NCBI RefSeq assembly: GCF_965208925.1
Contig: NZ_OZ242364.1
Location: 2,232,001-2,296,000, forward strand
DNA length: 64,000 nucleotides
Direction: 5' to 3'
From: Poriferisodalis sp965208925
GTDB taxonomy: Bacteria > Actinomycetota > Acidimicrobiia > Acidimicrobiales > Poriferisodalaceae
The position numbers and the translations under genes are program-made. Below the pieces are notes generated by a model that was given only the letters and a program-made list of their open reading frames with translations, did not search any database and was not told the DNA's origin. This document shows, piece after piece, positions 11,139 to 19,376 of this stretch (its first letter is position 1; each line of letters begins with the position of its first letter).

Positions 11139-11758
11139 TCGTCGGCTTGACCGGCGGCATCGGCGCTGGCAAGAGCACCGTGGCAGAGCTGCTGGCGTCC
11201 CACGGCGCGGCGATTGTGGATGTCGACGCGCTCGGGCGCGAGATCATCGCCCCAGGTGGCACGGCCGTCGAGCCGGTGCTCGAGCGATTCGGCGACCAGC
11301 TGCGCGGGCCCGACGGCGGTGTCGACCGTCCTGCGCTCGCGTCGATCGTGTTCAACGATCCCGACGAGCTCGCAGCCCTCAACGAGATCAGCCATCCGGC
11401 GATCAACGATCTGCTCGACCAGCGAATCGAATCGATCGGGACGGCTGAGGGGACCGGCGTCGTCGTGCTCGACATGGCGGTACTCACCGAGAGCACGCTG
11501 GGCCGCGACACTCGCTTCCCCTACGAGGTGGTGGTGACTGTCGAGGCGCCACCCGACGTACGGCTGGAGCGGCTGATCGAACGCGGCATGAGCGCAGACG
11601 ACGCCAAGGCACGGCTGGCCTCTCAGGCAACAGACGAGCAGCGGCGGGAGGTGTCGAACTTCGTCATCCACAACGGCGGCGGCACCGACGAGCTGGCGGA
11701 CGCGACAGCGCAGCTGTGGGATGCCTTGCAAAGGCTGGCACGCGAGCGTGCGACATGA
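11132..11758 (+). CDS. coaE: Dephospho-CoA kinase
   Basis: Catalyses the last step of coenzyme A synthesis, ATP-dependent 3'-phosphorylation of dephospho-CoA. The 208-residue length is typical. The Walker A motif GGIGAGKST is at residues 8-16. DVDALGREI (about 31-39) gives the conserved Asp that contacts substrate, NEISHPAI (about 87-94) matches the family HP motif, and VVLDMAVLTE holds the Walker B-like stretch. GTG 11132 is the only start that keeps the LIVGLTGG beginning. The stop overlaps the next gene (ATGA at 11755-11758), so the two are probably translationally coupled. Confidence 0.93.
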   Translation: MLIVGLTGGIGAGKSTVAELLASHGAAIVDVDALGREIIAPGGTAVEPVLERFGDQLRGPDGGVDRPALASIVFNDPDELAALNEISHPAINDLLDQRIESIGTAEGTGVVVLDMAVLTESTLGRDTRFPYEVVVTVEAPPDVRLERLIERGMSADDAKARLASQATDEQRREVSNFVIHNGGGTDELADATAQLWDALQRLARERAT

Positions 11759-12654
11759 GCACCGGCCCCGCTGAGGCGAGCAGCGACGCGGCTGGGTCGG
11801 AGGAAGCCGGCAATGTGCCAGCCCGCTACCCGCCGCAGAACCACATCCTGCGGCACCTGCGACTGGGCCACCAGATGTCCGCCGACGGAACGCTGACAGC
11901 CACCATGCCGATCCTGGACGACTTGGCCGACGGTCCGCTGGCGGACGGCGGCTGGCTGCGCCTGGGTGCGGTTGCGACCTTGGTGGACTCCGTTGCGGGC
12001 CACCACGCCGTGCTGCAGGTGACACCCGACTGGTCGGCCACGCTGCACCTTTCGACGGTGCTGGCAGCGCGTGCGGAGGGCACCGAGGTGACGGCCCGCT
12101 GCGCGCCGTTGCGGGTCGGTCGCAACCAGGTGGTGACCGAGACTTCGGTCGTCGACGGGGCGGGAACCGAGATCGCCCGCTCCACGTGCACCTATGCCCG
12201 GCTGCCGCGGCGGGACGACACCCCGGTGGTGGATGCCACTGCACGCGACAACACGGTCGACTACCGAGAGGACGACGAGCTGGATCCCCGCCCGCCGCTC
12301 GACGAATATCTGCGCATCACGCCGGTGCCGGGCGAGCCGCGCATCGAGCTGCCGATGCACAACCGCATCCGCAACTCGTTCGGCTCGCTGCAAGGCGGCG
12401 CGTCGATCGTGGTGGCCGAGGTGATGGCGAACCACCTTGCCGGGCTGGCGGCAAGCCGCGAGCGAAGGTCCCGGTGCGTGTTCGCCGACGTGCACTATCT
12501 GGCGCCGGGACGGGGCGGCCCGTTCCGTGTCGATGGAGAGATGCTGGCCCACACTGATCACATCGTGACCAGTCGCACCCGGATCTTCGAGACAGCCGGG
12601 GGCACCGACCGCCTGTTGCAGACGGCCACTGCGACGGCTGCGTACCTGGATTGA
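11755..12654 (+). CDS. Acyl-CoA thioesterase-like protein with two hotdog domains
   Basis: The 299-residue protein contains two hotdog-fold halves. The first (about 30-140) has LADGGWLRLGAVATLVDSVAGHHA, the PaaI-type helix with its catalytic-region Asp. The second (about 195-295) has SFGSLQGGASIVVAEVMANH, the G-x-x-Q-G-G signature. Such proteins hydrolyse acyl-CoA thioesters or bind acyl groups. The substrate is unknown. It overlaps coaE by 4 bp. An in-frame ATG at 11716 lies inside coaE and is rejected as the start. Confidence 0.8.
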   Translation: MSTGPAEASSDAAGSEEAGNVPARYPPQNHILRHLRLGHQMSADGTLTATMPILDDLADGPLADGGWLRLGAVATLVDSVAGHHAVLQVTPDWSATLHLSTVLAARAEGTEVTARCAPLRVGRNQVVTETSVVDGAGTEIARSTCTYARLPRRDDTPVVDATARDNTVDYREDDELDPRPPLDEYLRITPVPGEPRIELPMHNRIRNSFGSLQGGASIVVAEVMANHLAGLAASRERRSRCVFADVHYLAPGRGGPFRVDGEMLAHTDHIVTSRTRIFETAGGTDRLLQTATATAAYLD

Positions 12655-12754
12655 CCGAGCTGGCGACCGAGTGCGGCCGGCCGCGGCGCATCGAGCGGCG
12701 CATCGAGCCGAATTCGCCTCCGCTGTGTCACACCGTGCCTCTACCGTGCAGGGC

Positions 12755-13609
12755 ATGACCACGCCGCCCCGCAGCACTCTGGCTCGACCTCGAGCCGGCC
12801 TGCCACGACTGGCCGCGTTCGATATCGACGGCACGCTCATCACCCGTCAGGGTGCGCTCAGCCAGCGAACCGCGGCGGCGCTCGAGTCGCTTGCCGATGC
12901 CGGCGTCATCACTGCGCTCGCCACTGGCCGGCCCTGGCCCCAGACCGAGTCGGTGTTGCGCCGCGCTCCGGTGCTCTCCTATGCGGTGTGCCTGAACGGA
13001 GCGGTGGTGATGGATGCCGTCGCCGGCGAACGGATCGCTGACAGGTCAATGACGCACTTCGAGGCCATCGAGGCGGCCGAGATTGCGCGCAAGCTCCTGC
13101 CCGCCGTGAGCCTCGGGCTCGACATGGCCGATGGCCGGCACCTGTGGGAGCACAGATTCGCTCCTGAGATGCCGACCGACTTGATCGCGGATCTGAGCGT
13201 TCTGCACGTTGACGACGCCGTCGCAGCGGTCGACGGCGCAGTGCTGACGTGGCTCGTTCATGCGCCCGGCATGGACACGCTGGCGATGGTGGACGAGCTC
13301 GCGCCGCACATGCCGCTCGGCACCGAAATCCGCCCCTCGGGACTGGACATGGCAGAAATCGCTGCTGCAGGCGTCAGCAAGTCGGCGGGCCTGGAGATCG
13401 TCTGCCAGCGCTACGGCATTGCGCCGACCGATGTGGTGGCCTTCGGCGACGGCCTCAACGATGTCGAAATGCTCCAGTGGGCCGGCCACGGTGTAGCCAT
13501 GTCGAACGCTTCGGACACGGTGCGCGACGTGGCCGACCGCATTGCGCCGAGCAACGAAGAAGACGGCGTCGCCGTCGTCGTCGAGCAGTTGCTGGAGAGA
13601 GCCAGATGA
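12755..13609 (+). CDS. HAD-superfamily hydrolase, Cof/YidA-type phosphatase
   Basis: The 284-residue protein shows all HAD motifs of the type IIB (Cof) group. FDIDGTLI (about residues 23-30) holds the nucleophile Asp and acid/base Asp, ALATGRPWP holds motif II, SKSAGLEIV carries the motif III Lys, and VAFGDGLNDVEML motif IV. It probably dephosphorylates a sugar phosphate or flavin phosphate, but specificity cannot be read. ATG 12755 is chosen because the open stretch back to 12671 is basic and non-conserved. Its stop overlaps the next ATG (13606), so it is coupled to the unknown gene downstream. Confidence 0.85.
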   Translation: MTTPPRSTLARPRAGLPRLAAFDIDGTLITRQGALSQRTAAALESLADAGVITALATGRPWPQTESVLRRAPVLSYAVCLNGAVVMDAVAGERIADRSMTHFEAIEAAEIARKLLPAVSLGLDMADGRHLWEHRFAPEMPTDLIADLSVLHVDDAVAAVDGAVLTWLVHAPGMDTLAMVDELAPHMPLGTEIRPSGLDMAEIAAAGVSKSAGLEIVCQRYGIAPTDVVAFGDGLNDVEMLQWAGHGVAMSNASDTVRDVADRIAPSNEEDGVAVVVEQLLERAR

Positions 13610-14118
13610 CGTCGGAGTCCGGCAGCGACGCGCCTGAACCGGCTGAATCGCAGGGTGAGGCGGCGTTGCCCAAGCTGTCGATCTGGGAGCGAATGCGGCG
13701 CGGCATGGCCGATCACAACGCCAAGGCCCCGCGCACGCCTTTGGGAATGCCGGAGGTTGTCGACGACGACGACTCAGCCGACGCCGCGGCCGAGGTTGCC
13801 GACGGGGCCACCGCCGAGTTGGTGCTGGAGCGCATCCATCACTACCGCGACACCATTCGCAGCTATCACGTCCTGATCGAGGGTCAGCGCGTGGGCCAGA
13901 TTCGCGACGACAAGACCGAGAGCTTCGTGCTGCGACCCGGCAGCTACACGCTGCGTCTGCAGCTGCTGTGGATCTTCAGCCCCAGGATCGTCGTGGAACT
14001 GCCAGCGGGCTCGGTCACCCGGATGGTCTGCGGCCCCAACGGCGGGATCCTGCAGGCGTGGCGGCTCTTCCTCGCTCCCGCCACTGCGATCTTCCTCCGC
14101 TTTGCGGAGGAAGGGTGA
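13606..14118 (+). CDS. Conserved hypothetical protein, acidic N-terminus
   Basis: A 170-residue protein. Residues 1-65 are acidic and disordered in character and contain LSIWERMRRGMADHN. The folded part (about 70-150) contains YRDTIRSYHVLIEGQRVGQI, a beta-rich pattern ending in SYTLRLQLLWIFSPRIVVELPAGS. The C-terminus, LQAWRLFLAPATAIFLRF, is hydrophobic enough for one membrane segment or membrane contact. I do not recognise the family. Overlap with the HAD gene (ATGA) suggests a joint transcript. The stop codon falls within the first unit of a 30-bp tandem repeat. Confidence 0.6.
   Translation: MTSESGSDAPEPAESQGEAALPKLSIWERMRRGMADHNAKAPRTPLGMPEVVDDDDSADAAAEVADGATAELVLERIHHYRDTIRSYHVLIEGQRVGQIRDDKTESFVLRPGSYTLRLQLLWIFSPRIVVELPAGSVTRMVCGPNGGILQAWRLFLAPATAIFLRFAEEG
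14094..14110 (+). terminator. Short perfect hairpin near gene end
   Basis: CCTCCGC-TTT-GCGGAGG forms a 7-bp perfect stem with a 3-base loop across the last codons of the preceding gene. No T-run follows, so Rho-independent termination is doubtful. It may only reflect the repeat in which it sits. Confidence 0.3.
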
Positions 14119-14180
14119 TGCAGGCTGCGCTTTGCGGAGGAAGGGTGATGCAGGCTCCGCTTTGCGACCGAAGGGTCAGC
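14098..14180 (+). repeat. 30-bp tandem repeat, 2.6 copies
   Basis: Copies at 14098-14127 and 14128-14157 are identical except for the last base (core CGCTTTGCGGAGGAAGGGTG); a diverged partial copy follows at 14158-14180. The first copy contains the stop codon of the preceding gene. The array is open in the acyl-CoA dehydrogenase frame upstream of its ATG, but encodes only a basic repeat with no family match. Confidence 0.85.
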
Positions 14181-14206
14181 AGGGGTCGACGCTAGGGTTC
14201 GCCGCC

Positions 14207-15484
14207 ATGAGCGAGCGGCAGGCATCTGTGGGCGCGACGTCGGGTGGCGAGCTCAGGTCCGAGCTCGATGCCTGGCTCGCGGACAACTGGGATCCCGAAG
14301 CCAACGTGCGCGAATGGTGGCAGCGATTGGCCGTCGCAGGGCTGTCCAACCCGACGCTGCCTGAGCCGTACGGCAGGGGCTGGGGCCGCGCCGAGACGCG
14401 CGTGCTCGTCGACGCGATCCGCGCTGCCGAAGCCATCGGCTCGCCCGCCGGGCTCGGCATGCTGCTCGCCGCCCCCACCGTCCTCGAGCACGGCACGCCC
14501 GAACAGATTGAGCGCTTCGTGCCGACCATTCTCAACGGCGCCGAATCGTGGTGCCAGTTGTTCTCTGAGCCCGGCGCAGGCAGCGACCTCGCCGGTCTGC
14601 AGACCAAGGCGATCCGCGACGGCGACGAGTGGATCATCACCGGTCAGAAGGTCTGGACATCCGAAGGCTCGCATGCCGATCTGGGCATGCTCGTGGCGCG
14701 CACAGACCCCGAAGCGCCGAAGCACCGCGGCCTCACCTGGTTCGCCTTCGAGATGGACCAGGACGGCGTGGAGGTTCGGCCGCTGCGCGAGATGACAGGC
14801 CGGTCGCTGTTCAACGAGGTGTTCATCGATGGGGCGCGGGTGCCCCACGCGAACATCATCGGGGAGCTCAACGACGGATGGCGCGTGACCAACACGACGC
14901 TCATGGTCGAGCGTGCCGGCATCGGCGGCAGCCACGGACTCGCCTTCGCCGCTGCGCACCCCGGCTCGATCGCGGGACACCTCGACCGGCCGGCCGGCAC
15001 GTTCCGCGGCAAGCGGCTTGCGCTGGCGGCTGGGGGAGTGGGCCCGGGCACGTTCAACCAGCTCAGCGCCGAGGCTCGTGCCCGCGGTCGTGACAGCGAC
15101 GCACTTGTCCGCCAGGAGCTCGCTGCGATGCATATCGACATCGAGCTGATGCGACTCTCCGCCGTGCGCGGGCGGCAGAAGTCTCAGCGCACCGGCGGCG
15201 AGGGCAACCTGGCAAAGCTGCGCATGACGGCTGCGTTGCGACGTGCCCGATCGCTCGCCAGCACCATCCTCGGAGCGGACATGACCCTGTGGGGCGACGC
15301 TGCAGCAACCGACGGGGTGCTGCAGGAGATGGCGGTGTTCTCGCCTGCACCGTCCATCTATGGCGGCACCGACGAGATCCAGCGCAACATCCTGGGCGAG
15401 CGGGTGCTCGGACTGCCCCGCGAACCTGGCCCCGATCCGGCGACGCCATTCCGGGAGCTTGTCCAGAACGCCACGTCTTGGTAA
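14207..15484 (+). CDS. Acyl-CoA dehydrogenase (FadE-type)
   Basis: An FAD-dependent alpha,beta-dehydrogenase of an acyl-CoA thioester. The 425-residue protein has WCQLFSEPGAGSDLAG (about 115-130), the flavin/substrate signature 1 of the family. WIITGQKVWTSEG follows, and the C-terminal FAD-binding signature YGGTDEIQRNILGERVLGLP sits near 385-404. The region around residues 240-320 (MVERAGIGGSHG to LAAGG) resembles the actinobacterial FadE paralogues involved in steroid or branched acyl-CoA oxidation, but the substrate cannot be assigned. ATG 14207 follows the 30-bp tandem repeat; the frame is open upstream through the repeat, but that extension is not family-like. Confidence 0.9.
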   Translation: MSERQASVGATSGGELRSELDAWLADNWDPEANVREWWQRLAVAGLSNPTLPEPYGRGWGRAETRVLVDAIRAAEAIGSPAGLGMLLAAPTVLEHGTPEQIERFVPTILNGAESWCQLFSEPGAGSDLAGLQTKAIRDGDEWIITGQKVWTSEGSHADLGMLVARTDPEAPKHRGLTWFAFEMDQDGVEVRPLREMTGRSLFNEVFIDGARVPHANIIGELNDGWRVTNTTLMVERAGIGGSHGLAFAAAHPGSIAGHLDRPAGTFRGKRLALAAGGVGPGTFNQLSAEARARGRDSDALVRQELAAMHIDIELMRLSAVRGRQKSQRTGGEGNLAKLRMTAALRRARSLASTILGADMTLWGDAAATDGVLQEMAVFSPAPSIYGGTDEIQRNILGERVLGLPREPGPDPATPFRELVQNATSW

Positions 15485-15542
15485 CGGGCTGTACTGAGCC
15501 GAAAGCCGCGCGGGCTCATCAATCGGCGCAGAATGTGAAGCG

Positions 15543-16934
15543 GTGAGCATGACCGAACCGCCCCAGGGTCCCCAGTCGCCGCAGGGCCTCGAGATCCTCC
15601 CTGAGGGCGGTGCCGATTTCGCCAGTGTGCAGGAGACGGTGGTGGAGCGACGGCCGTCGTCAGCGCCGCGCTTGGCCGTGTTCGCGAGCCTCGCTGCGGC
15701 ATTGGCAGTCGCGGCGCTCGTGGTGGCATGGGTGCGCGGCAACGGTGAGTCCGATGCCGCGCTGGCGCCTGCGACCACCACGACCGAACCCCCGGCGACG
15801 ACGACCACCACGGCACCGGCACAGCCGCCGCGCACGACGCTGCCGCCGCCGACAGCGCTCGACGCCGCCGTCGGCGAGCTGCCGCCCGCACGTCCCGCCG
15901 CCGAGATGATCGCCACGCTCGCCGGCGACCCGACGGGCAACATCCGCGGCTTCCTGTACCAGCTCGATCTGCTGACCGGAGAGGCGCGGTACGTGCCGTT
16001 GCCGGGCCTGCCGCACACGCTCGTCGATCTCGACGGGGCGCTCGTGGTGGGCATCGGGCGCGACGTGCTGCGGGTGGACATCGACAGCGGGGACACCGTC
16101 GTCATCGCTGAAGACGTGACCGAGGTGCTGCCCGCCTACAGCCCGTCGGGGATCGTCGGCGTCGTGCGTGGCACTGAGCATCTGTTCGCGCGGGTGGTAG
16201 GCCCCGACGGCGTGTTCCGCTCGGCAGTGCAGATGCCCAACGAGGCGATCGTGCACGGTGCGCTCGGCGACCACGTCGTCGTGTCCATGGCAGGCAGCGT
16301 CATGGCGCTCGACGGGCGCAATGCGGCGCTGCAACTCGGTGCCGGCCGGGTGCTTGCCGTGGGCGATGGTCACGTTGTGCGGCTGCAGTGCGAGGAGTAC
16401 GGCTGCCAGATCACCGACACCTCGTTCAGTGCCACCGTGGGCCCTGAGCGCCGCGACGACTGGTGCGAGGAGATCTGCGCAGAGGCGTCCGGCCGATTCG
16501 GCGAGCGCGACGACCAAGCCGAGCTGGCGCAGGACTGCTCGACGTTCTGCGAGGGCTACCCGATCGCCACCGGGGTGATCTCGGAGCGGCGAGTGGAGCT
16601 GCCTGCAGAGCTGCAGGCAGCGTCGCCGGACCGCTGGAGTGAGCAAGGGCTCATGTCGCCGGACGGCAATCGCATCGCGCTGCGGCTCCTGCACGGCAAC
16701 GGCACTCCAGCGGGAGTCGTGGTGGTGGACCTGGACGAGGACTGGGGCCGCCACTCGCCGGAGATCGGTGTGGATCTCGGAGACATGGCGTGGGCACCCG
16801 ACAGCCGGTATTTGCTGTACACGCTCGACAATGACGTCATGGTCTGGGACGTCGAGGCTGCTGAGGGCGAGCTGCCGTCGGGCCGGGCCAATGTGGGTGA
16901 GCCGCTGGGGCAGCTCATCTTGCGTTCGCCCTGA
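15543..16934 (+). CDS. Membrane-anchored beta-propeller-like protein with Cys-rich insert, unknown
   Basis: A 463-residue protein, likely bitopic. It has a cytoplasmic N-terminal 43 residues, one membrane segment (about 44-63, LAVFASLAAALAVAALVVAW), and a Thr/Pro-rich linker (about 75-105). The outer domain has repeated strand pairs resembling a WD40/TolB-type propeller, such as YQLDLLTGEARYVPL, DVLRVDIDSGDTVVI and MAWAPDSRYLLYTL. Between about residues 278 and 340 lies an insert with seven cysteines in the patterns CEEYGC, WCEEICAEA and CSTFCEG, probably disulfide-bonded. GTG 15543 or ATG 15549 may start it. The family is not recognised with confidence. Confidence 0.6.
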   Translation: MSMTEPPQGPQSPQGLEILPEGGADFASVQETVVERRPSSAPRLAVFASLAAALAVAALVVAWVRGNGESDAALAPATTTTEPPATTTTTAPAQPPRTTLPPPTALDAAVGELPPARPAAEMIATLAGDPTGNIRGFLYQLDLLTGEARYVPLPGLPHTLVDLDGALVVGIGRDVLRVDIDSGDTVVIAEDVTEVLPAYSPSGIVGVVRGTEHLFARVVGPDGVFRSAVQMPNEAIVHGALGDHVVVSMAGSVMALDGRNAALQLGAGRVLAVGDGHVVRLQCEEYGCQITDTSFSATVGPERRDDWCEEICAEASGRFGERDDQAELAQDCSTFCEGYPIATGVISERRVELPAELQAASPDRWSEQGLMSPDGNRIALRLLHGNGTPAGVVVVDLDEDWGRHSPEIGVDLGDMAWAPDSRYLLYTLDNDVMVWDVEAAEGELPSGRANVGEPLGQLILRSP

Positions 16935-17022
16935 GGCTGAGCGCCTCGCCCGAGCTTCGAAGGCCGCGGAAGGAAAAAGAACAACAGCGACTATTCGTTG
17001 TCGTTGTGTATGGTGTCCCGCT

Positions 17023-18501
17023 GTGAGGCCAGCGGGCGGCGTGTACGAGGTGGTGGTCCGCTCGGCGCGCAAGAAGACGCATCAGTACCCCCCCCCCCCC
17101 CTCGTTTGGCGTAGCGCTCGGCGATTCTCGCTTCGGCTCGTCCAGGCTGCAGCGGCACTGCTGCTTGCGTTCGGAGCAGTACTCGCCTTTCCGGCTGCAG
17201 CCCTAGCGGCACAACCCGCTGCCGCACCAGGCCATTCCGACCTTCAGTTCGTCATCAGTTCGTTCTCGCTGCTGATCTGGGGTGCGCTGGTGATGTGGAT
17301 GTGCGCCGGTTTCACGATGCTCGAATCCGGCACGGTGCGCACGAAGAACGCGTCGATGATCTGTCTGAAGAACGTCGGCATCTACTCCATCGCCGCCCTC
17401 ACCTACCTGTTCATCGGCTACAACCTGATGTACGTCGACGTCGGCGACCTCATCGGCACCTTCCGATTCCTCTACTCGCCGCTGGAGGTTGAGGTCGCAG
17501 CGCTCGCCGACGATGTCTCAGGCCTCGGCGACGCCATCGGCGCAGGCAGCGCCTCGATGTCGAACTGGCTCTTTCAGATGCTGTTCGTGGCCACGACTGC
17601 GTCGATCGTTTCGGGAGCGATGCTCGAACGCGTCAAACTGTGGTCGTTCTGGCTCTTCACCGTGTTCCTCACGGCTTTCATCTACCCCATTGTCGGCGCA
17701 TGGACATGGGGCGGCGGCTGGCTGGAGCAGGCCGGCTTCCAGGATTTCGCCGGCGGCACCGTTGTGCACACGGTGGGCGGAAGTGCCGCGCTCGTGGGCA
17801 TGATGGTGGTCGGACCTCGCTTCGGCAAGTTCCGCCGCGACGGCACCGTGAAGGCCACTCCGCCGTCAAACGTGCTGGTCACGACGCTCGGAGTCTTGAT
17901 CCTGTGGCTCGGCTGGTTCGGCTTCAATGCTGGATCGCACGGCTCTCTGGCGACGCCGCAAGACGTGATTGTCATGAGCGCCGTGTTGATCAATACGAAC
18001 CTCGCCGCGGCCTCTGGCATGTTGGCAACCGTCATCATCAGCCGCCGCGTGTTCGGTCGTGTCGGCCTGAGTTCAAGCCTGAACGGCGCGCTCGCAGGGT
18101 TGGTGTCCATCACGGCGGCACCCACCATGGCCGAGCATTGGTGGGCGGTCATCATCGGCGCGATCGGTGGCGTGCTCTGCACGCTCGCGACGTGGCTGCT
18201 CGAGCGGATGAGACTCGATGATGTCGTCGGCGCCGTGCCCGTTCACCTCGTGGCCGGCGTGTGGGGCACGCTGGCGGCGGTCATCACGACCGACGTTTCC
18301 CTCGCAACTCAGCTCGTCGGCGTGGGATCCGTCATGGCCTTTGTGCTGACCGCGTCCTTCGTTGTGTGGAAGCTCATCGACTTGGTGATGGGGGTGCGCG
18401 TTGCCGAAGAGATCGAACGCATCGGTCAGGACATAGGCGAACTGGGCATCGAGTCGCATCCGGAGTTCCTGCTGGCCCCGGACGATTTCGACGAGTACTG
18501 A
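17023..18501 (+). CDS. amt: Ammonium transporter (Amt family), leader contains poly-C tract
   Basis: A channel for ammonium/ammonia uptake. The mature part begins near HSDLQFVISSFSLLIWGALVMWMCAGFTMLESG, then has about eleven membrane helices, with the family segments VHTVGGSAALVG, WFGFNAGS and HLVAGVWGTLA. The first region (LRLVQAAAALLLAFGAVLAFPAAALAAQ) is a signal peptide or first helix. In-frame starts are GTG 17023 or 17041; both precede a run of 14 C at 17088-17101, and no ATG, GTG or TTG occurs between the run and the leader. Reading frame thus depends on tract length. No glnK follows; the next gene converges 8 bp away. About 492 residues. Confidence 0.87.
   Translation: MRPAGGVYEVVVRSARKKTHQYPPPPLVWRSARRFSLRLVQAAAALLLAFGAVLAFPAAALAAQPAAAPGHSDLQFVISSFSLLIWGALVMWMCAGFTMLESGTVRTKNASMICLKNVGIYSIAALTYLFIGYNLMYVDVGDLIGTFRFLYSPLEVEVAALADDVSGLGDAIGAGSASMSNWLFQMLFVATTASIVSGAMLERVKLWSFWLFTVFLTAFIYPIVGAWTWGGGWLEQAGFQDFAGGTVVHTVGGSAALVGMMVVGPRFGKFRRDGTVKATPPSNVLVTTLGVLILWLGWFGFNAGSHGSLATPQDVIVMSAVLINTNLAAASGMLATVIISRRVFGRVGLSSSLNGALAGLVSITAAPTMAEHWWAVIIGAIGGVLCTLATWLLERMRLDDVVGAVPVHLVAGVWGTLAAVITTDVSLATQLVGVGSVMAFVLTASFVVWKLIDLVMGVRVAEEIERIGQDIGELGIESHPEFLLAPDDFDEY
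17088..17101 (+). repeat. Homopolymer tract of 14 C inside the amt leader
   Basis: Fourteen consecutive C encode PPPP in the current frame of the ammonium transporter, between the start codon and the signal peptide. A one- or two-base change in length would stop translation early. Tracts of this length are prone to slippage, and also to sequencing error. Confidence 0.9.
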
Positions 18502-18509
18502 TTCCCGCT

Positions 18510-19184
18510 TCAGTTTCGGGCGCGCTCGGAGATTGCCGCATCGCCCGCCGACAACGGCGGTGCAGGCTGCATGGAGATGGTGCCTCCAGGAGGGGGAGCC
18601 GCCTGACCATTCCGAGCGGCCTCCTGGGCCTTCGCGGCGTCCGGTTGCCATGCTCCCGGAAGGCACAGCACCCCGAGCCGATCGCCCCGCCGCAGCGAGG
18701 CTGAGAGCGAACGCTCCAGGCTGTTCGCCTCGGCCTCGCTGATTGCCACGCTGCCGTGCGGCGATTCCAGCACGAGCGTCTCATCGAAGCTGAGCTTGAT
18801 GGGCGGCTTGGTCCGCACGCCCAAGGAACCGTCATAGTCCGGACGCAGCGTCACCGGCAGATACATCCGGAGGTCCTCGAAGTGCGAGACGCGGCCGCGG
18901 ACAATCGCAGGCGACTCATGGGTCGTATAGGCCATCCACACTTCGCCGTCGCTGCGGACGAATCCTGCCCCGCGCACCGGTGGCGGCCGGTTGTCGCCGT
19001 GCACCATCCACCTGCGAAGCTGCGCCACTGCGGTCGAAAGAGCCTGAACATCGGCATGACTGCTGCGGGCGAGGCCCGCTTGGAGACTCTGAACATCGGG
19101 TGGCGCGATGCGGAAGATGCCGTTGCGCGCACCCTGATAGCCGCCTGAGCGCGCGATCGCTTCCAAGTCTGCGTAGAGATACAT
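18510..19184 (-). CDS. Hypothetical protein, 224 residues
   Basis: The family is not recognised. The N-terminal half starts MYLYADLEAIARSGG and contains FRIAPPDVQSLQAGLAR and a long helix. The central part (about 75-170) is strand-rich, with DGEVWMAYTTHESPAIVRGRVSHFED and KLSFDETLVLESPHGSVAISEAEANSLE. The last 45 residues are Ala/Pro-rich and look disordered. There is no signal peptide or membrane helix. It converges on amt with an 8-bp gap; upstream lies a 190-bp stretch without a gene. Confidence 0.5.
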   Translation of the reverse strand: MYLYADLEAIARSGGYQGARNGIFRIAPPDVQSLQAGLARSSHADVQALSTAVAQLRRWMVHGDNRPPPVRGAGFVRSDGEVWMAYTTHESPAIVRGRVSHFEDLRMYLPVTLRPDYDGSLGVRTKPPIKLSFDETLVLESPHGSVAISEAEANSLERSLSASLRRGDRLGVLCLPGAWQPDAAKAQEAARNGQAAPPPGGTISMQPAPPLSAGDAAISERARN

Positions 19185-19376
19185 GTCAGTCCGTCGTCGT
19201 TGGTTCTCGTGGTTTCGCTGCGGGCGGCACCAGCGGCTGACTGATGGATGAGCGCTCGCACAAGCGACAAAGCGTGCGTTGAAGTAGTCCGACCCGACGG
19301 TGTGCGCCGAAGGCCCCCCGGCCGACAGCTCGTCATGGTCGGCGCGCAGCCTAGCGGGCGAATGCGGACATTCACA

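Noticed and set aside
14102..14206. Upstream extension of the acyl-CoA dehydrogenase through the 30-bp repeat
   Set aside because: It would encode only repeated basic residues; the ATG at 14207 matches the family start better.
19185..19376. Small gene upstream of the 224-residue hypothetical protein
   Set aside because: No frame shows coding character or a ribosome-binding site.
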